DNA of 64,000 bases from an uncultured Bacteroidales bacterium. Lineage in GTDB: Bacteria > Bacteroidota > Bacteroidia > Bacteroidales > UBA932. Both the position numbers and the translations under genes were made by a program. The notes beneath the pieces were generated by a model. The model was not told the origin of the DNA, did no database searches, and saw nothing but the letters and a program-made list of their open reading frames with translations. Where the stretch lies: NCBI GenBank assembly GCA_900316955.1, contig ONEX01000005.1:146681-210680 (forward strand), in the 5' to 3' direction. Shown piece after piece: positions 62,131 to 64,000 of this stretch; the stretch's first letter is position 1, and each line of letters opens with the position of its first letter.

Positions 62131-64000
62131 CTACCATTCTCCGTTTTCGTTGTTGAAACCTTCGGGGTCTCCCGGGTTGATGCCTTTCTTGACAGTGACA
62201 CTGCAGGTCGCCGTCTTGTCACCGGCCTTAGCCGTTATGACCGCCGTGCCTTCTTGCAGGGCGGTGACCTTTCCGTTCTGGTCTACGGATGCAACGGAAG
62301 GATTGCTGGAAGTCCAGGTGACAGTTTGATCGGTAGCATTCCAAGGCGAGACAAGTGTTGCCGTGTCTCCCTCCTTCAGTTCCAGTATATTCGTATTCAG
62401 GGTGACCGATTCGACGGGGGTCCTGACTGTAACCGTACAGGTGGCCGTCCTGTCACCGGCTTTTGCTGAAATGATCGCCGTACCTCCGTACAGAGCGGTG
62501 ACCTTACCAGATTGATCTACGGTCACAACGGAAGGATTGCTGGAAGTCCAGGTGACCGTCTTATCGGCAGCATTCTCCGGTAAGACAGTCGCATGTAGTG
62601 TTACGGTTTCGCCCTCATCGAGTTCCAGAGTGGTCTTGTCCAGGGTGACCGATTGTACGGGGATCTTGACTGTAATCGTGCAGGTGGCCGTATAGTCTCC
62701 GGCCTTAGCCGTGATAGCGGCCGTTCCTTCGTGCAGGGCGGTGACCTTTCCGTTCTGGTCTACGGATGCAACGGAAGGATTGCTGGAAGTCCAGGTGACA
62801 GTTTGATCGGTAGCATTCCAAGGCGAGACAAGTTCCATAGAGGTCTTGTTCAGGGTGACCGATTCGACGGGGACCGTGACAGTGAGGGTACAGGTGGCCG
62901 TTTTATCTCCGGCATAGGCCGTAATAGTAGCGGTTCCTTGCCAATTGGCGGTAACCTTTCCGTTCTGGTCTACTGATGCGATCCAAGTGTTGTCGGAAGA
63001 CCAATATACGGTCTTATTCGTAGCGTTGGCAGGCAAAACCGTTGCGACAAGTGTTGCGTCTTCGCCTACGGCCAGTTTCAGCGAGGTCTTGTCGAGGGTG
63101 ACTGATTCAACGGGCACAAACCCTTCGGTGACGGTCACGGCGCAGGTCGCCGATTTGTCACCGGCTTTGGCCGTGATGGTTGCCGTCCCTCCGCCCATGG
63201 CGGTAATCTTGCCGTTTTGGTCGACAGTTGCGATGGACGTGTTGTTGGAGGACCAGGTTACGGTCTTGTTCGTCGCGTTGTCCGGCTTCACGGTGGCGAT
63301 GAGGGTAAGGGTTTCGCCTGTGTTCAGGATCGCGGATGTGATGTCCAAGGTGATCGACTCAACCGCGACAACACCCTTCTTGACAGTGACCGTGCAAGTG
63401 GCTGTCTTGCCGCCGGCCTTGGCCGTGATGGTTGTCGTCCCTTCAGCTTGCCCGGTTACTGTCCCGTTCTGGTCGACAGACGCGATTAACGGGTTGTTGG
63501 AGGACCAGGTTACGGTCTTGTTCGTCGCGTTGTCCGGTTTCACCGTCGCGGTGATGGTGCCCGTCCCGCCTTCTGTCAGTTCCAGATAATTCTTGTCGAG
63601 GGTGATCGATTCAACGGGGATGTCCGTCTTCATTACGATGACCGTGCAAGTGGCCGTCTTGTCACCGGCTTTCGCCGTGACGATCGCCGTGCCTTGGGCT
63701 ACGGCAGTCACCTTGCCGTTTGCATCCACGGTGGCGACGGACGAATTGTTGGAAGACCAGGTGACGGTCTTGTTCGTCGCATTGTCCGGTTTCACCGTGG
63801 CGGTGAGCGTAAGGGTTTCACCGGTATTCAGGATCGTGGAGGTGATGTCCAATGTGACCGACTCGACGGCGATGACATTCTTCTTGACGGTGACCGAGCA
63901 GGTGGCCGTCTTGTCGCCGGCCTTGGCCGTGATGGTCGCGGTTCCTTCGGCCACAGCGGTCACCTTGCCGTTCGCATCCACGGTGGCGACGGAGGTTTTG
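62131..64000 (-). CDS. BIG2 (bacterial Ig-like group 2) repeat surface protein, N-terminus outside window
   Basis: The visible 623 residues consist of seven complete and one partial Ig-like repeats of about 80 residues, with consensus VESVTLDxTxLxLxxGETxTLxATVxPxNATNKTVTWxSSNxSVAxVDxNGKVTAxxxGTAxITAKAGDKTATCxVTV. The last repeat is followed by a short tail (GINPGDPEGFNNENGEW) with no sorting signal. The protein continues beyond base 64000, so its N-terminus and length are unknown. Repeat 6 (counting the partial one as 1) lacks 8 residues after MEL. It is probably an exported adhesin-like or scaffold protein, cotranscribed with the M64-like gene. Confidence 0.88.
   Translation of the reverse strand, partial: KTSVATVDANGKVTAVAEGTATITAKAGDKTATCSVTVKKNVIAVESVTLDITSTILNTGETLTLTATVKPDNATNKTVTWSSNNSSVATVDANGKVTAVAQGTAIVTAKAGDKTATCTVIVMKTDIPVESITLDKNYLELTEGGTGTITATVKPDNATNKTVTWSSNNPLIASVDQNGTVTGQAEGTTTITAKAGGKTATCTVTVKKGVVAVESITLDITSAILNTGETLTLIATVKPDNATNKTVTWSSNNTSIATVDQNGKITAMGGGTATITAKAGDKSATCAVTVTEGFVPVESVTLDKTSLKLAVGEDATLVATVLPANATNKTVYWSSDNTWIASVDQNGKVTANWQGTATITAYAGDKTATCTLTVTVPVESVTLNKTSMELVSPWNATDQTVTWTSSNPSVASVDQNGKVTALHEGTAAITAKAGDYTATCTITVKIPVQSVTLDKTTLELDEGETVTLHATVLPENAADKTVTWTSSNPSVVTVDQSGKVTALYGGTAIISAKAGDRTATCTVTVRTPVESVTLNTNILELKEGDTATLVSPWNATDQTVTWTSSNPSVASVDQNGKVTALQEGTAVITAKAGDKTATCSVTVKKGINPGDPEGFNNENGEW
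62255..62833 (-). repeat. 102-bp identical direct repeats within the BIG2 gene
   Basis: Bases 62255-62356 and 62732-62833 are identical over 102 bp, 477 bp apart (159 codons, two repeat units). Other units in the gene share the protein pattern but differ at many synonymous sites. The exact copy therefore points to recent duplication or gene conversion within the gene. Confidence 0.85.

Noticed and set aside
62131-64000. CRISPR-like array suspected from the periodic sequence
   Set aside because: The period is about 240 bp, the frame is open throughout and encodes Ig-like domains; repeats are too long and spacers absent.

Overview
The window is most likely chromosomal DNA of a GC-rich member of the Bacteroidales (phylum Bacteroidota). 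Almost every transcription unit starts at a TAnnTTTG-type -7 box, the promoter signature of this phylum. Shine-Dalgarno sites are rare. The gene content also fits: TonB receptors, DUF3857/transglutaminase pairs, a DUF349 protein next to yidC, surE-lpxB, rubrerythrin, fimbrillin-like and BIG2 surface proteins, and a radical SAM/lipoprotein cassette. No plasmid, phage, CRISPR or insertion sequence was seen.

Layout. 0-4.2 kb (+): metY (partial)-metX-thrA-Fur, for methionine/threonine synthesis. 4.2-8 kb (-): a five-gene unit of unknown protein, LRR protein, RluA-type pseudouridine synthase, alpha/beta hydrolase and tcdA, mostly joined by ATGA overlaps. 8.1-10 kb: DUF4332 protein, nitroreductase and a nitrilase-family amidase. 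10.0-22.5 kb (+): a complete branched-chain amino acid operon (ilvD-ilvB-ilvN-ilvC-leuA-leuC-leuD-leuA-like-leuB-ilvE). It is preceded by a 16-residue leader peptide rich in Val, Leu and Ile and by mutually exclusive antiterminator and terminator hairpins, a classical attenuator. 22.7-26.5 kb: two exported DUF3857 paralogues. 26.9-29.9 kb: a glutaminyl cyclase lipoprotein, a TPP riboswitch and a TonB receptor that is therefore a probable thiamin transporter. 29.97-30.13 kb: a promoter-to-terminator unit without a convincing gene, a candidate small RNA.

30.1-39.9 kb holds housekeeping genes: trmD, a DUF349 protein, yidC, a YggS-type PLP protein, an OmpA-family protein, gapA, surE and lpxB. 40.0-41.8 kb is a compact operon of two small lipoproteins and a radical SAM/SPASM enzyme, the rSAM/lipoprotein system, whose function is unknown. 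41.9-58.8 kb holds an S9 peptidase, a GH25 lysozyme, rubrerythrin, pssA, a C1B peptidase, a small hydrolase, glycerate kinase, a lipoprotein, an RNase D-like exonuclease, an RlmI-like methyltransferase, tRNA-Cys, another lipoprotein, a double-GNAT fusion, a Rid-family protein, a second TonB receptor and a CDF exporter. 58.9-64 kb (-) is compositionally different, visibly less GC-rich. It encodes a mosaic lipoprotein (fimbrillin-like, LRR, thioredoxin-like, M64 peptidase-like) downstream of a BIG2-repeat surface protein that runs off the window.

Points most worth following up: the BCAA attenuator; at least seven genes whose start codon lies only 3-4 nt after the -7 box, so their mRNAs are probably leaderless; the rSAM/lipoprotein operon with a second, diverged lipoprotein; and the four-module M64-like protein paired with the BIG2 protein.
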